From: OCS116 cluster bacterium AG-435-F03
GTDB taxonomy: Bacteria; Pseudomonadota; Alphaproteobacteria; MED-G09
DNA: 64,000 nt
Direction of reading: 5' to 3'
NCBI GenBank assembly: GCA_003212795.1
Contig: QCOV01000001.1
Coordinates: forward strand, 153,321 to 217,320
The position numbers and the translations under genes were made by a program. Under the pieces are notes generated by a model. That model did no database searches, was not told where the DNA came from, and saw only the letters and a list, made by a program, of their open reading frames with translations. Below, piece after piece: positions 19,872 to 29,510 of this stretch; position 1 is the first letter of the stretch; each line of letters opens with the position of its first letter.

Positions 19872-21704
19872 TTAATTTAATTCATTAAACCAGTTATAAA
19901 TATTTTGAGCTAAATTTTTTGAAATACCATCAACCTCACTTAATTCTTTAATTTTTGCTTTACTTACGCTTTTAGCTGAACCAAAAGCATTCAATAAATC
20001 TTTTTTTCTTTTTGAACCAATGCCAGGTATTTCATCTAAAGGGTTAAAGTGAATGTTTTTATCTCTTTTTTGTCTATGAGAGCCAATAGCAAATCTATGT
20101 GCTTCGTCCCTAAGTCGTTGAAGAAAAAATAATGAAGGATCTGATTTTCTTAATACAATACTTTCTTTTCCTAAAGTATGAATAATTTCATTTCCGTCGT
20201 TTCGGTTTTCCCCTTTTGAAATACTAATAACTTTAATATTACTAATATTTGTTTTTTTCATTGCTTTATCTGCCATCGATAATTGTCCTTTTCCGCCATC
20301 AATAATAATTAAATCAGGAAAATCTTCATCATTTTTGGATTTATTTTTCAGTCTTAAGAATCGTCTATGTAATACTTCGTACATCATACCAAAATCATCA
20401 TTAGTTTTTGCTTCTTTAATATTAAACTTTCTATACTGATTTTTTATGAATCCTTCAGCTCCAGATACAATCATAGCTCCTGTAGAAAAAGAACCCTGTA
20501 TATGACTGTTATCAAAAACTTCAATCCTTTGAGGGATTTGATTTAGTTGAAGTGTTTTTTGAAGATTCTGTAGGTTTATTTTTTTACTCAACATATCTCT
20601 TGTGTATTTCTTTAAGGCATCTCTAGAATTCTCAATTGCATGGTCAATAATTTCCTTTTTTTCTCCCCTCGAAGGAGTCAGTATCTTAACTTTTATCTTA
20701 TTTTGTGAGGCTAAAAGATTTTGAATAATCTCTTTTTCATTAATTCTACTACTCGTAAGTATTAATTTTGGAGACGGTCGGTTTCTATAAAATTGAGGTA
20801 TAAACGACTCTAATATTTCTAACTCATTTAAACCTTTAATATTATTAATGAAAAAAGGTTTATTACCTAGGTTTTTTCTTGATCGAAAAAAGAAGACCTG
20901 TATACATGCATATTTTTCATTTTTAGAAATAGAAAATACATCTGCATCAATTAAATTTTTTGGATTTATACTAAATGAGTTTGTTAAATTTGAAAGTGAC
21001 TTAATTCTATCACGATAATAAGCTGCTTCTTCATATTTTTGATTCTTAGATGCCACCTCCATTTTTTTTGCAAATTGCGATTTTATTTGTTTAGAATCAC
21101 CTTTAAAAATTTTTTTTACATCATTTACAAGTTTGCCATATTCTTCTTTACTAATCTTACCCCCACAAGGACCACTGCAACGCTTAAGGTGGTAATTAAA
21201 GCAAGGTTTATTTCCAGCTTCGACCTCTTTATCGCTGCAAGTACGTAATAGGAATGCTTTCTGAATAGTTTTTATCGTCCTATTTATAGCGCCTGCATTT
21301 GGAAAGGGACCATAGTAATTTCCAGGTCTTTTTCTTGCACCTCGATGCTTTTCAAGGCGCGGAAAATCATGATCGGTTGAAATGAAAATATACGGAAAAG
21401 ATTTATCATCCCTCATTAATATATTGTATTTTGGTTTATGTAGTTTAATTAAATTTACTTCAAGTAAAAGAGCATTTTCTTCACTATCTGTTGTTGTAAA
21501 TTCAACCTCATGAATTAAATTCACCATTTTTTCTATACGCTTGTTTTCAATATTTTTACTTGCGTAGCTTTTCACTCTTTTAGATAAGTTTTTTGCCTTT
21601 CCCACATAGATAATATTTTTATTTTTATCCAGCATTCGATATACTCCGGGCTTATTCGGAATAGTTCTTACTGTGTCTTTTATTATTTCTTTACCAGTTT
21701 TCAT
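19872..21704 (-). CDS. uvrC: Excinuclease ABC subunit C
   Basis: Makes the two incisions around DNA damage in nucleotide-excision repair. In order: GIY-YIG nuclease (GVYRMLDKNKNIIYVGKAKNL near residue 20-40, in part), the UvrBC domain near 200-235, the RNase H-like C-terminal nuclease with DNSHIQG near 395 and DGGKGQL near 452, and a final helix-hairpin-helix pair (IPGIGSKRKKDLL). A cysteine group near 158-180 (CSDKEVEAGNKPCFNYHLKRC in part) fits the family Fe-S site. 610 residues is normal. Confidence 0.97.
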   Translation of the reverse strand: MKTGKEIIKDTVRTIPNKPGVYRMLDKNKNIIYVGKAKNLSKRVKSYASKNIENKRIEKMVNLIHEVEFTTTDSEENALLLEVNLIKLHKPKYNILMRDDKSFPYIFISTDHDFPRLEKHRGARKRPGNYYGPFPNAGAINRTIKTIQKAFLLRTCSDKEVEAGNKPCFNYHLKRCSGPCGGKISKEEYGKLVNDVKKIFKGDSKQIKSQFAKKMEVASKNQKYEEAAYYRDRIKSLSNLTNSFSINPKNLIDADVFSISKNEKYACIQVFFFRSRKNLGNKPFFINNIKGLNELEILESFIPQFYRNRPSPKLILTSSRINEKEIIQNLLASQNKIKVKILTPSRGEKKEIIDHAIENSRDALKKYTRDMLSKKINLQNLQKTLQLNQIPQRIEVFDNSHIQGSFSTGAMIVSGAEGFIKNQYRKFNIKEAKTNDDFGMMYEVLHRRFLRLKNKSKNDEDFPDLIIIDGGKGQLSMADKAMKKTNISNIKVISISKGENRNDGNEIIHTLGKESIVLRKSDPSLFFLQRLRDEAHRFAIGSHRQKRDKNIHFNPLDEIPGIGSKRKKDLLNAFGSAKSVSKAKIKELSEVDGISKNLAQNIYNWFNELN

Positions 21705-22009
21705 GTATTTGTATTCTAAATATTAAATTATATAATTTTATTACAAAAAAATGCTATTTAAAACCTGTGGATAACTTTGTTGAAAAATAATGTTTTATTA
21801 AAATAAAATTACAAAAATTATACATAATATATAGTTATCAATTTATAATATCCTATAAGTATCTGAATCTATTATATTAAAAAATAATTTGTTTATACTA
21901 TATGAATTTTTAATTCAAAATTAGGCAATTAAGATCAAAAAAACCATGTTGTGAACAAATTAAGATTTTTTAGATATTATTCTTAAGTTACTGATTCAAC
22001 TTATTTTTA
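21705..22009. other. Gene-free A+T-rich gap with a perfect DnaA box (possible origin or uvrC promoter region)
   Basis: The longest gap in the window, 305 bp and about 80-85 % A+T. It holds TGTGGATAA at 21766-21774, the exact complement of the DnaA box TTATCCACA; TTATACATA at 21818-21826 is one base from a TTATACACA box, and TGTGAACAA at 21950-21958 is two from the consensus. No ORF or RNA gene is visible. It could be an origin, a DnaA-controlled promoter or simply the uvrC promoter region. Confidence 0.35.
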
Positions 22010-22768
22010 CTACTCAACAAATTTTTTATCCTTTGATTCTTCCCATTTAAGGTGCTCTCCACCATCAAGAACTATCATCTGTCCGGTAAACGAATTATTT
22101 TTGATAATAAAATTAATTGCATTATTAATTTCCTCTAAATCAGGTCCAATTCCAAGCGGTGTAACTTTTTTTTGAGTTTCAAAATCTTTTTTTGTTTGTC
22201 TTTTCCCCTGCAATGTAGGTCCTGGTCCAATAGCGCATACTCTAATACTAGGGCTTAATGCTTGAGCTAATGATCTTGTAAGATACCATAATGAATTTTT
22301 TGAGACAGAATATGAGATAAAGTTTGGTCTATATGTTAGTACGCTTTGGTCAAGGAAATTTATAATAATTCCACCTTTCCTTTTTGAATACTGGTTTGCA
22401 AAATCTTTTGATAAAAATAAGGGGGCCTTAAGATTGACATCTATATGTTTATCCCATAATTCAGACGAAATCGATTTGATATCATCTTTTTCAAAAATTG
22501 ATGCGTTATTAATTAGCATTGATAATTGACCATATTTTTTGTTAATTTTAGGAATTAAATTTCTAACCTGAATGGTTGAAGATAAATCTGCTTTAATTAA
22601 ATTAGCTTTTCCATTGCTTTCTATAATTTCCTTAAGGGTTCGCTCAGCCTCTAATTTGCTATTATTGTAATGAATAATAACATGATAACCTTGAAGCGCT
22701 AAAAACTTACAGATGAAAGAGCCTACTCTTTTTCCTGCCCCTGTCACTAATGCATATTCATTTTTCAT
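22010..22768 (-). CDS. SDR oxidoreductase of the pteridine reductase (PTR1/FolM) type
   Basis: NADPH-dependent reductase of 252 residues, probably acting on a pterin or dihydrofolate. The nucleotide motif TGAGKRVG fits the pteridine reductase pattern TGxxxRxG. The usual catalytic serine is replaced by Asp (NFLDQS), placed 13 residues before the Tyr of YSVSK, the same Asp-Tyr-Lys spacing as in Leishmania PTR1 (D181, Y194, K198). GPGPTL follows, as in this group. It lies 3 bp after uvrB. The substrate is inferred from motifs. Confidence 0.78.
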   Translation of the reverse strand: MKNEYALVTGAGKRVGSFICKFLALQGYHVIIHYNNSKLEAERTLKEIIESNGKANLIKADLSSTIQVRNLIPKINKKYGQLSMLINNASIFEKDDIKSISSELWDKHIDVNLKAPLFLSKDFANQYSKRKGGIIINFLDQSVLTYRPNFISYSVSKNSLWYLTRSLAQALSPSIRVCAIGPGPTLQGKRQTKKDFETQKKVTPLGIGPDLEEINNAINFIIKNNSFTGQMIVLDGGEHLKWEESKDKKFVE

Positions 22769-22771
22769 TTC

Positions 22772-24892
22772 TTACCTTTTCCTATTATTTCTTAATTTTT
22801 TTTGTTTAAACATTGGATCATCTGCATATTTAAGACTTGTTTCCTCAAGTCTTCGGATTTCGTCTCTAATTTTTGCTGCATTTTCAAAATCTAAATCTTC
22901 AGCAAATTTTAGCATTTTATTATTAAGATCTTTTAAGTGTTTTTCAAAATTATCTCCAAACAAAACTCCATTCTCAAAAAATTCCGGGGCCTCTATTTCA
23001 AGATGATCTCTTTCATAAATGCTTCCAAGAATATCTTTGATATTTTTCTTTATACTTTCAGGTGTTATTCCATTTTCTTTATTATATTCTTTTTGTTTTT
23101 CTCTTCTTCGTTCTGTTTCTCCTATGGCTCTATCCATAGAGCCCGTAATTTTATCGGCATATAGGATAACTTTTCCATCAACATTTCTAGCGGCCCTTCC
23201 AATGGTTTGAATTAAAGATGTTTCCGATCTCAAAAAACCTTCTTTATCAGCATCTAAAATCGCAACAAGGGAACACTCAGGTATATCCAATCCTTCTCTA
23301 AGAAGATTAATACCGACCAAGACATCGAATAATCCGGTTCTAAGATCTTTTAAAATTTCAATTCTTTCTAAAGTGTCAATATCTGAATGTAGATATCTAA
23401 CTTTAATTCCTTGTTCATTCATATATTCTGTTAGATCTTCGGCCATCTTCTTTGTTAAGACAGTTACAAGGACTCTTTGGTTTTTTTTAGCTATTTTCTT
23501 ACATTCATATATAAGATCATCGACTTGGCTTTTTGACGGTCTTACTTCACAAACCGGATCAATAAGACCAGTCGGGCGAATGATTTGTTCAACAAATACT
23601 CCATTTGTTTCACTAATCTCCCAATTTCCAGGAGTTGCTGAAACAAATACACTTAAAGGCCTCATAGAGTCCCATTCTTCAAATTTTAGTGGCCTGTTAT
23701 CTATGCATGAGGGCAATCGAAACCCATGCTCTGCTAATGTAGATTTTCTATTGAAATCCCCTCGATACATACCTCCTAACTGAGGAACAGTTACATGACT
23801 TTCATCAATAAAAACCAAGGACTCACTGGGTAAATATTCAAATAGTGTTGGAGGTGGTTCACCGGGCTTCCTACCAGTTAAATATCTAGAATAATTTTCA
23901 ATTCCTGCACATATTCCTGTAACTTCCATCATTTCAAGATCAAAATTTGTTCTTTGTTCAAGTCTTTGCATTTCTAATAATCTATTTGAGTTTTCGAGCT
24001 CCTTAAGTCTCACATTAAGATCTTTCTTAATTTTTTTTATTGCTTGGTTGATTGTTGGACGAGGGGTAACATAATGTGAATTTGCATATATTTTAATATT
24101 CTCAAGCTCTCTTTCCTTTTTTCCTGTTAAGGGATCATATTCTCCAATGCTTTCAACCTCATTTCCCCATAGCGATATTCTCCAAACAATATCCTCTAAA
24201 TGAGCTGGCCAAATTTCAATTAAATCTCCTCTGACTCTAAATGTTCCTCTAGTAAAGTTTGTATCATTTCTAATGTACTGAAGTTCAACCAGTTTTTTAA
24301 GAATAGTTTGTCTTTCAATTTTTTCATCTTTTGAAATATTAATAATCATATTTGAATAAGTTTCTACTGAGCCTATTCCATAAATACATGATACAGACGC
24401 AACAATTATCACGTCTCCTCTTTCTAAAAGAGATCTCGTGGCTGAATGTCTTAACCTGTCAATTTGTTCGTTTATTGAGGCATCTTTTTCGATATATGTA
24501 TCTGTTCTAGGTACATATGCTTCTGGCTGATAATAATCATAATAAGAAACAAAATATTCAACTGCATTATCCGGAAAAAAATCTTTAAATTCGCCATAAA
24601 GTTGAGCAGCTAATGTTTTATTTGGGGCTAAAATTAAAGCTGGTTTTTGACTTTTTTCTATAATCTGAGCCATAGTGAATGTTTTTCCAGAACCAGTTAC
24701 ACCCAAAAGGACTTGTGATCTTTCATTATCTTTTATTCCTTTTACCAGTGACTTTATTGCTTCAGGCTGATCTCCTGAAGGAGAGAATTCTGTATTAATC
24801 TTAAAGGGATTAATCTTTTCATTAATATTTCGACCGAGAGAGGGATTTTCCCATATTTCTTTTTTATTGGAGTTAGCTTTCTTTGATTCCAT
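22772..24892 (-). CDS. uvrB: Excinuclease ABC subunit B
   Basis: DNA helicase-like damage verifier of nucleotide-excision repair. Walker [11 protein letters not shown] near residue 64, the beta-hairpin region [20 protein letters not shown] near 118 (in part), DESHV near 362, helicase motifs V-VI ([19 protein letters not shown]) and a C-terminal UvrC-binding UVR motif near 660-690. It has 706 residues. Its ATG touches the stop of the aminotransferase gene upstream; the PTR1-like gene follows. Confidence 0.98.
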   Translation of the reverse strand: MESKKANSNKKEIWENPSLGRNINEKINPFKINTEFSPSGDQPEAIKSLVKGIKDNERSQVLLGVTGSGKTFTMAQIIEKSQKPALILAPNKTLAAQLYGEFKDFFPDNAVEYFVSYYDYYQPEAYVPRTDTYIEKDASINEQIDRLRHSATRSLLERGDVIIVASVSCIYGIGSVETYSNMIINISKDEKIERQTILKKLVELQYIRNDTNFTRGTFRVRGDLIEIWPAHLEDIVWRISLWGNEVESIGEYDPLTGKKERELENIKIYANSHYVTPRPTINQAIKKIKKDLNVRLKELENSNRLLEMQRLEQRTNFDLEMMEVTGICAGIENYSRYLTGRKPGEPPPTLFEYLPSESLVFIDESHVTVPQLGGMYRGDFNRKSTLAEHGFRLPSCIDNRPLKFEEWDSMRPLSVFVSATPGNWEISETNGVFVEQIIRPTGLIDPVCEVRPSKSQVDDLIYECKKIAKKNQRVLVTVLTKKMAEDLTEYMNEQGIKVRYLHSDIDTLERIEILKDLRTGLFDVLVGINLLREGLDIPECSLVAILDADKEGFLRSETSLIQTIGRAARNVDGKVILYADKITGSMDRAIGETERRREKQKEYNKENGITPESIKKNIKDILGSIYERDHLEIEAPEFFENGVLFGDNFEKHLKDLNNKMLKFAEDLDFENAAKIRDEIRRLEETSLKYADDPMFKQKKLRNNRKR

Positions 24893-26100
24893 TATGATGT
24901 TGCTTCATCACAAAGCTCACCAATTCTATCGCAAGCTAATTTTATGTTATCCATGGAAGTTGCGTATGAAATTCTGAAGAAGGGCGATAAACCGAAGGCC
25001 CCTCCATGTACAACACTAACTAATTTTTCTTTAAGTAAAATCATTGCGAAATCTTTATCATTTGAAATTATTTTACCCTTATATTCCTTTCCAATGAGAC
25101 CTTCACAAGATGGGTAAACATAAAAAGCCCCTTCAGGATTTAAGCAGCTTATACCATTACATTGATTCAAATAATTAACTATAAAATCTCTTCTTTCTTT
25201 GAAAGATTCTATCCACAAATTAAGAAAGTCTTTTGAACCATTTAATGCTTCTACAGTTGCCCATTGAGATATTGAGGATGGGTTAGATGTAGATTGGCCC
25301 ATTAATTTCCGCATGGCATTAATAATTTCAATTGGACCTCCACAATAGCCAATACGCCATCCTGTCATTGAGTAAGCTTTTGAAACACCGTTCATTGTTA
25401 ATGTTCTGGAAAAGACCTCTTCATCTAGCTCAGCGATTGTATAAAAACGCTCATTATTTTGGTATCGAATATATTCATATATATCATCTGATAAAATGTA
25501 TAAATTTTTATGTTTCTTAATAATTTCAGCTAGGTTAATTAGCTCAGCTTTAGAATAAACTTGGCCAGTTGGATTTGAAGGTGAATTAATAAAAAGCCAT
25601 TTAGTTTTTTCAGTTATATTTTTTTCAAGATCATCAGGTGATATTTTAAAATTATTATCTGGTGATGTTTCTATTATCACTGGATTACCTCCAGCAAGTT
25701 TTACTATATCAGGATAACTAACCCAATATGGAGCAGGAATAATTACTTCATCTCCTGGATTTATTGTAGACAAAATTGCATTAAAAATTATTGATTTTCC
25801 ACCTGGGGCAATAGAAATATTACCTTTTTCATAATCTAGATTATTATCGTTCTTAAATTTATCTATTACCGCTTGTTTAAGGTCATCAATTCCGTCAACT
25901 GCTGTATATTTAGTTTCGCCTCTATTAATGGCATCTATAGCTGCTTCTTTGATAGTTTTGGGTGTATCAAAATCAGGTTCCCCAGCACTCATGCTTATTA
26001 TATTTTTACCTTCTGCTTTTAAATCTCTAGCAAGCTGTGTCATTAGCATTGTCGCTGAAGGTGGAATATTTTCTATATTATGTGATAGTTTTATTGGCAT
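24892..26100 (-). CDS. Aspartate aminotransferase, class I
   Basis: PLP-dependent transaminase of 402 residues, Ib subgroup (AspAT/prephenate aminotransferase). Seen: [12 protein letters not shown] near residue 37, [12 protein letters not shown] near 172, the cofactor lysine in [13 protein letters not shown] near 240 and the substrate arginine in FFRISYA near 380. Main role is aspartate and glutamate interconversion; some relatives also act on prephenate. It precedes uvrB with a 1 bp overlap; that link is probably only transcriptional. Confidence 0.93.
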   Translation of the reverse strand: MPIKLSHNIENIPPSATMLMTQLARDLKAEGKNIISMSAGEPDFDTPKTIKEAAIDAINRGETKYTAVDGIDDLKQAVIDKFKNDNNLDYEKGNISIAPGGKSIIFNAILSTINPGDEVIIPAPYWVSYPDIVKLAGGNPVIIETSPDNNFKISPDDLEKNITEKTKWLFINSPSNPTGQVYSKAELINLAEIIKKHKNLYILSDDIYEYIRYQNNERFYTIAELDEEVFSRTLTMNGVSKAYSMTGWRIGYCGGPIEIINAMRKLMGQSTSNPSSISQWATVEALNGSKDFLNLWIESFKERRDFIVNYLNQCNGISCLNPEGAFYVYPSCEGLIGKEYKGKIISNDKDFAMILLKEKLVSVVHGGAFGLSPFFRISYATSMDNIKLACDRIGELCDEATS

Positions 26101-26189
26101 CCTACAAACAAATTCTTTGAACCCAAATTATTCCTAATATTTAAAATATGCAATAATCATATTAAAACAATTTAATTATTTATAATTTT

Positions 26190-26963
26190 TTATAAACCAG
26201 CTGTTTGCCCTCCATCAACAGGAATCAATTGGCCAGTTATAAATTTTGAAGCATCTGAGGCAAAAAAAACCATAACTGGAGCCAAATCATTATCAGGGTC
26301 TCCATATTCTTGACCTAGAGCAATAGGAACAGAGTTTCTCCAATGTGCAACAGTATTTTCTTCATCAGTTGAACGCTCTCTTGCCGCATAATACATTGGT
26401 GTCGCTATTGCAGGTAATATTGCGTTAACTCTTATATCATGCTTTCCCCATGTTCCAGCTGCCGTTCTTGTCCACGAGTGAACAGCTCCTTTTGCAGCTG
26501 AATAAGCTGAAGCAGAAGGTTCCGGTCTCAATCCAGATATTGATCCAAAGTTTATTATTGATCCTGAACCATTTTTTTTCATATATTTGAATGCATTTTG
26601 GTTTGTTAGCATTGTTCCTCTTACATTAACTGCAAACATATTATCCCAATCTTCAACTTTAACAGAAGAAGCATCTGCTGGACCTTGGATTGCAGCAGGA
26701 TGAGCAAGAACATCAAGAGTTTTTAATTCTTCCAATGCTAAATAAAATGCATTTTTTACACTATCCTCATCTGAAACATCAATATGGATAAATGAGCATG
26801 TTCCAGGACCATGATTGTTTGCATTTGTCGATATATCTTTACCTTTATCGTCTGAAATATCCATTCCTACGACATTTGCTCCTGCTTTAACATATGCTTT
26901 CAAAGTAGCTTGACCCATTCCGCTGGCTGAACCGGTTACTATGATTTTCTTTCCTTCTAACAT
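26190..26963 (-). CDS. Short-chain dehydrogenase/reductase
   Basis: Classical SDR of 257 residues. Cofactor motif TGSASGMGQAT near residue 11; an aspartate at the end of the second strand (VVGMDISDD) suggests NAD(H). The NNAG position reads AHPAA. Catalytic residues appear in GSISG and YSAAK. It ends FITGQLIPVDGG as usual. It lies alone between the aminotransferase and divergent msbA. The substrate cannot be told; a 3-hydroxyacyl or alcohol substrate is only a guess. Confidence 0.8.
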   Translation of the reverse strand: MLEGKKIIVTGSASGMGQATLKAYVKAGANVVGMDISDDKGKDISTNANNHGPGTCSFIHIDVSDEDSVKNAFYLALEELKTLDVLAHPAAIQGPADASSVKVEDWDNMFAVNVRGTMLTNQNAFKYMKKNGSGSIINFGSISGLRPEPSASAYSAAKGAVHSWTRTAAGTWGKHDIRVNAILPAIATPMYYAARERSTDEENTVAHWRNSVPIALGQEYGDPDNDLAPVMVFFASDASKFITGQLIPVDGGQTAGL

Positions 26964-26979
26964 GCTATCTACTCCCGTT

Positions 26980-27008
26980 TTGTATCAAAAAAATTTTATG
27001 GGTATAAT
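26980..27008 (+). promoter_or_regulatory. Likely sigma-70 promoter of the msbA-lpxK unit
   Basis: TTGTAT at 26980-26985 and a perfect TATAAT at 27003-27008 are separated by 17 bp, and lie about 60 bp before the msbA ATG. This is a good housekeeping promoter. It overlaps the region where the divergent SDR must also start its transcript. Confidence 0.5.
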
Positions 27009-27068
27009 TTAATTTATAATAATATATCTTAAGATGTTATTTTTAATAGAGAGATTAAACTAATAATA

Positions 27069-28853
27069 ATGAATAACAATTTAAATGAAATAGGGTCTAT
27101 TGAAACTATAAGAAGAATCTGGAGAAGTTACGCATCTGGTTTAACTGGGTATTTAACAGTTGCTTTGTTATGTAATGCAGTTGTTGCTTTAAGCACGCCT
27201 GCCTTACCAGAGCTAATTCGAAGAGTAATTGACGATATCTTTATAGACAAAAATGAAAATATGTTGGTTATTCTTCCTATTGTAGCTGTTTTGATAATGT
27301 TTATTAGAGCATTAGGTACTTTTGGAGCTAATGTTTCAATTAATTTGATAGGACAAAAAATTGTCGGATCACTTCAAAATGATTTATATCTTTCTCTATT
27401 AAAATCAGATATTTCGTATATTAATTCAATACATTCTGCCAGATTTATATCTAATTTTACCGCGGACTCAACAAAGCTACGCGAAACTATGTCCTCAGTT
27501 GTTGTAAATTTATCAAGAAATATTCTAATGGTTTTGGGTTTAGTAGGTTATTTACTCTGGGTAGATTTTAAACTTGCTATGATATTTCTTATAGTCCTTC
27601 CTCCTGCTGCATTTGGTTTAAGATACTTAGGAAAGAAATTACGAAAAGCTGTTCGTGATAGCTTAGAAGAAATTGGAACACTTTCATCTTTAGTATCAGA
27701 AACATTAAAAGGAATGCGAATAATAAAGGCATATCGTAAAGAAAATTTTTATCTAAATAAAGCAAATGAAACTATCAGAAAAGTTGTTTCACTATCAATG
27801 AGGGGTGTAAGAGCAAGATCTGCTTCAGCTCCAATAATGGAGATTGTGACTGGATTTGCGATAGCTGGGATCATTTATTATGCTGGAGGTAAGTCAATAA
27901 ATTCTGATATGAGTGTAGGAAGCTTTATGGCATTTACTACTGCTGCAGGTTTGCTATATGATCCATTAAAAGCAGTTGCTAACTTACAAGCAATGCTTCA
28001 AGAAGGCGTAGCCGCGTCCCATAGATTATTTCCAATTATTGATAACAAACCACAGATAGTAGAGCCTATTAATAAAAAAACCATATCTAATCCAAAAGGT
28101 TTAATTGAATTTGAAAATGTATCTTTTTCATATTTTGATAATTCTGATGATTTAGCGATTGATAGTGTTTCATTTGTTGTAAATCCAGGGCAAACAGTTG
28201 CGTTAGTTGGTCCTTCTGGAGCAGGTAAAACTACACTTTTAAATCTAGTTCCTCGTTTTTACGATCCAACCAATGGCGTTATCAAAATTGATAATATAGA
28301 TATTAAGAGTCTTTCCTTATCTACGGTAAGAGGGAGTTCGGCCTTAGTGTCCCAGGACTCTTTGATTTTTGACGCATCAATAAGGGAGAATATTTTGTTT
28401 GGTTCCTCTGATATCTCCGAGGATGTATTTATTACAGCTTGCAAAGAAGCATTAGTAGATGATTTTGTTAAAGAGTTCCCTGATGGTTATGAAACTTCAG
28501 CCGGAGAATCAGGTTTAAAACTTTCCGGTGGTCAAAAACAAAGAATTGCTATTGCTCGAGCAATGATAAAAAATTCTCCTATTTTATTACTTGATGAAGC
28601 TACATCCTCTTTAGATAGTGAAGCAGAAGCAAAAGTTCAAATTGCACTCGAAGCTTTATTGAAAGAAAAAAGTGCTTTAATAATTGCTCATAGATTATCA
28701 ACTATTAAAAATGCAGACATGATTTATGTTTTTGATAAAGGTAAAATTATTGAAAAAGGTAATCATGATGAATTAATTAAAGTAAATGGTTTGTATAGGA
28801 CCCTATTTGAAATGCAATTTCCGGAGAGCGGGAGTGATAAAGAATATTCTTAA
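27069..28853 (+). CDS. msbA: Lipid A/lipid ABC exporter, MsbA type
   Basis: Half-transporter of 594 residues with six membrane spans (about 30-320) fused to an ATPase. Walker A GPSGAGKTT near residue 384, the signature LSGGQKQRIAIARAM near 487 and Walker B ILLLDEATS near 509, with the H-loop IIAHRLST. It is followed by an acyltransferase, waaA and lpxK, so flipping of lipid A core is the likely job. Without this context it could be any lipid or drug exporter. Confidence 0.88.
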   Translation: MNNNLNEIGSIETIRRIWRSYASGLTGYLTVALLCNAVVALSTPALPELIRRVIDDIFIDKNENMLVILPIVAVLIMFIRALGTFGANVSINLIGQKIVGSLQNDLYLSLLKSDISYINSIHSARFISNFTADSTKLRETMSSVVVNLSRNILMVLGLVGYLLWVDFKLAMIFLIVLPPAAFGLRYLGKKLRKAVRDSLEEIGTLSSLVSETLKGMRIIKAYRKENFYLNKANETIRKVVSLSMRGVRARSASAPIMEIVTGFAIAGIIYYAGGKSINSDMSVGSFMAFTTAAGLLYDPLKAVANLQAMLQEGVAASHRLFPIIDNKPQIVEPINKKTISNPKGLIEFENVSFSYFDNSDDLAIDSVSFVVNPGQTVALVGPSGAGKTTLLNLVPRFYDPTNGVIKIDNIDIKSLSLSTVRGSSALVSQDSLIFDASIRENILFGSSDISEDVFITACKEALVDDFVKEFPDGYETSAGESGLKLSGGQKQRIAIARAMIKNSPILLLDEATSSLDSEAEAKVQIALEALLKEKSALIIAHRLSTIKNADMIYVFDKGKIIEKGNHDELIKVNGLYRTLFEMQFPESGSDKEYS

Positions 28854-29508
28854 AAAATTACTTCCATTTATTTTTTCAAAATACATAAAGTTTGTTTATC
28901 AAACAAATAAGTGGACCAGAGTAAATGATGTTAAAATAAAAAAACTATGGTCAGAAAATAAAACTTTTATATGGATGCATTGGCATGGTCAGAGCCTAAT
29001 GCTACCAAATAATTGGTCTAATAATTCTCAAAAATTAAATGCTTTAGTTTCTCTTCATGGAGATGGGGAATTAATTGCAAAAACATTAAATAATCTAGGA
29101 ATAAACTTAATAAGAGGAGCTGGAAATCCAGACAAGCTTGGGTTAAAAGAAAAAGGTGGCACAGCTGCCCTAAGAGCAATGCTGAAGGTTCTTAAAAATG
29201 GTCAATCAGTTGCTTTTACTGCTGACCAACCTCCTGGCCCAGGAAGGGTTGCCGGCAAAGGTTCTATAGTTTTAGCAAAATTATCTGGTTGTCCTATTGT
29301 CCCTGTCGCAGCAACTACATCAAGAAGATTTGAATTTGATAGTTGGGATAATTTTACTCTTAACTATCCATTTGGAACAGGTTCTTTGGTTTTTGGAGAT
29401 CCTATTTATGTAGATAAAAATTCATCTGAAGAGGAGATTGAAAATAAAAGATTATTGCTTCAAGAAAGTCTAAATATGGTTACAACTCAGGCAAAGGAGT
29501 TAGTTTAA
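28834..29508 (+). CDS. DUF374 lysophospholipid acyltransferase family protein
   Basis: Membrane-associated acyltransferase-like protein of about 224 residues. The segment WMHWHGQSLM has the family histidine motif in altered form; LHGDGELIAKTLNNLG, AFTADQPPGPGR and GCPIVPVAA match DUF374. The track start (28786) is inside msbA; the GTG at 28834 after GGAGAGCGGGA gives a sensible N-terminus and a 20 bp overlap with msbA. Its place between msbA and waaA is usual in alphaproteobacteria and suggests a role in lipid A or phospholipid acylation. Confidence 0.85.
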   Translation: MIKNILKKLLPFIFSKYIKFVYQTNKWTRVNDVKIKKLWSENKTFIWMHWHGQSLMLPNNWSNNSQKLNALVSLHGDGELIAKTLNNLGINLIRGAGNPDKLGLKEKGGTAALRAMLKVLKNGQSVAFTADQPPGPGRVAGKGSIVLAKLSGCPIVPVAATTSRRFEFDSWDNFTLNYPFGTGSLVFGDPIYVDKNSSEEEIENKRLLLQESLNMVTTQAKELV

Positions 29509-29510
29509 AT

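Noticed and set aside
22713-23783. Several forward ORFs over uvrB and its neighbour
   Set aside because: Antisense to strongly conserved uvrB; hydrophobic composition is what reverse-strand reading of A+T-rich genes gives.
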